From: SG8-30 sp964406445
Lineage (GTDB): Bacteria; Pseudomonadota; Gammaproteobacteria; Steroidobacterales; Steroidobacteraceae
Reading direction: 5' to 3'
Length of the DNA: 6,853 nt
Assembly: GCA_964406445.1 (NCBI GenBank)
Contig: CAYORU010000061.1
Location: 1 to 6,853 of the forward strand
Shown: in pieces, positions 6,828 through 6,853 of the stretch
Position numbering within the stretch: the stretch's first letter is position 1
Layout: each line of letters opens with the position of its first letter
Translations under genes and position numbers: made by a program
Notes under the pieces: model-generated
Told to the model about the DNA's origin: nothing
Database searches by the model: none
What the model saw: the letters and a program-made list of their open reading frames with translations, nothing else

Positions 6828-6853
6828 TTACTGCAGGATCTTCGACACCACGC
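6828..6853 (-). CDS. tuf: Elongation factor Tu, C-terminal end only (partial)
   Basis: Only the last seven codons and the TAA stop lie in the window; the rest is beyond the right edge. They read VVSKILQ, which fits the usual EF-Tu ending (family pattern GAGVVxKI followed by one or two residues). EF-Tu is the GTPase that delivers aminoacyl-tRNA to the ribosome. The identification rests on this short tail plus context: a tuf gene followed by tRNA-Trp, secE and nusG is a standard proteobacterial arrangement. Whether this is the tufA or tufB copy cannot be told beyond that context, which favours the one next to secE. The stop is followed after 10 nt by a heptamer inverted repeat, with no U-tract terminator, so read-through into tRNA-Trp is likely. 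Confidence 0.85.

Overview
The window holds one block of a single transcription unit, all read on the minus strand: the end of tuf (EF-Tu), tRNA-Trp, secE, nusG, rplK, rplA, rplJ, rplL, and the first 991 codons of rpoB, which runs off the left edge. The gene order tuf, tRNA-Trp, secE, nusG, rplKAJL, rpoB, the strong GC richness, and the proteins themselves point to a gammaproteobacterium. RpoB keeps the SI1 (beta-i4) region seen in E. coli beta and reads most like Xanthomonadales-type or other deep-branching gamma lineages. Species and family cannot be fixed from this sequence alone.

Layout from right to left, in the direction of transcription. 6828-6853 is the last seven codons of EF-Tu. 6700-6827 is a gap filled mostly by an 80-bp inverted repeat built of 7-bp units. 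6624-6699 is tRNA-Trp with an encoded CCA, whose 3' end is locked into a small hairpin. secE (6201-6581) and nusG (5664-6197) are packed 3 nt apart. A second copy of the heptamer inverted repeat (5589-5667) begins on the nusG stop codon and fills the nusG-rplK gap. rplK (5108-5539) and rplA (4411-5106) are 1 nt apart. The 277-nt rplA-rplJ gap carries several GC hairpins and a clear L10 leader (autoregulatory operator). rplJ (3606-4133) and rplL (3174-3560) follow, then a 198-nt gap with a perfect 15-bp hairpin, then rpoB.

The genes work together in protein synthesis and transcription. L11, L1, L10 and L7/L12 build the L1 stalk and the GTPase-associated stalk base on which EF-Tu acts. NusG couples RNA polymerase (RpoB) to the ribosome and to Rho. 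SecE is part of the membrane export channel. Control is expected mainly at the mRNA level: L10 (with L12) binding its leader ahead of rplJ, possibly L1 acting ahead of rplK, and processing or attenuation between rplL and rpoB.

This is a core housekeeping region, and I see no mobile genes, CRISPR, phage or unknown protein-coding system. The parts most worth a second look are non-coding: the paired heptamer inverted repeats, the alternative pairing in the L10 leader, and the rplL-rpoB hairpin. A few protein details are also worth checking: a lengthened L10 helix, Leu in place of the usual Phe in NusG, and extra segments in RpoB.
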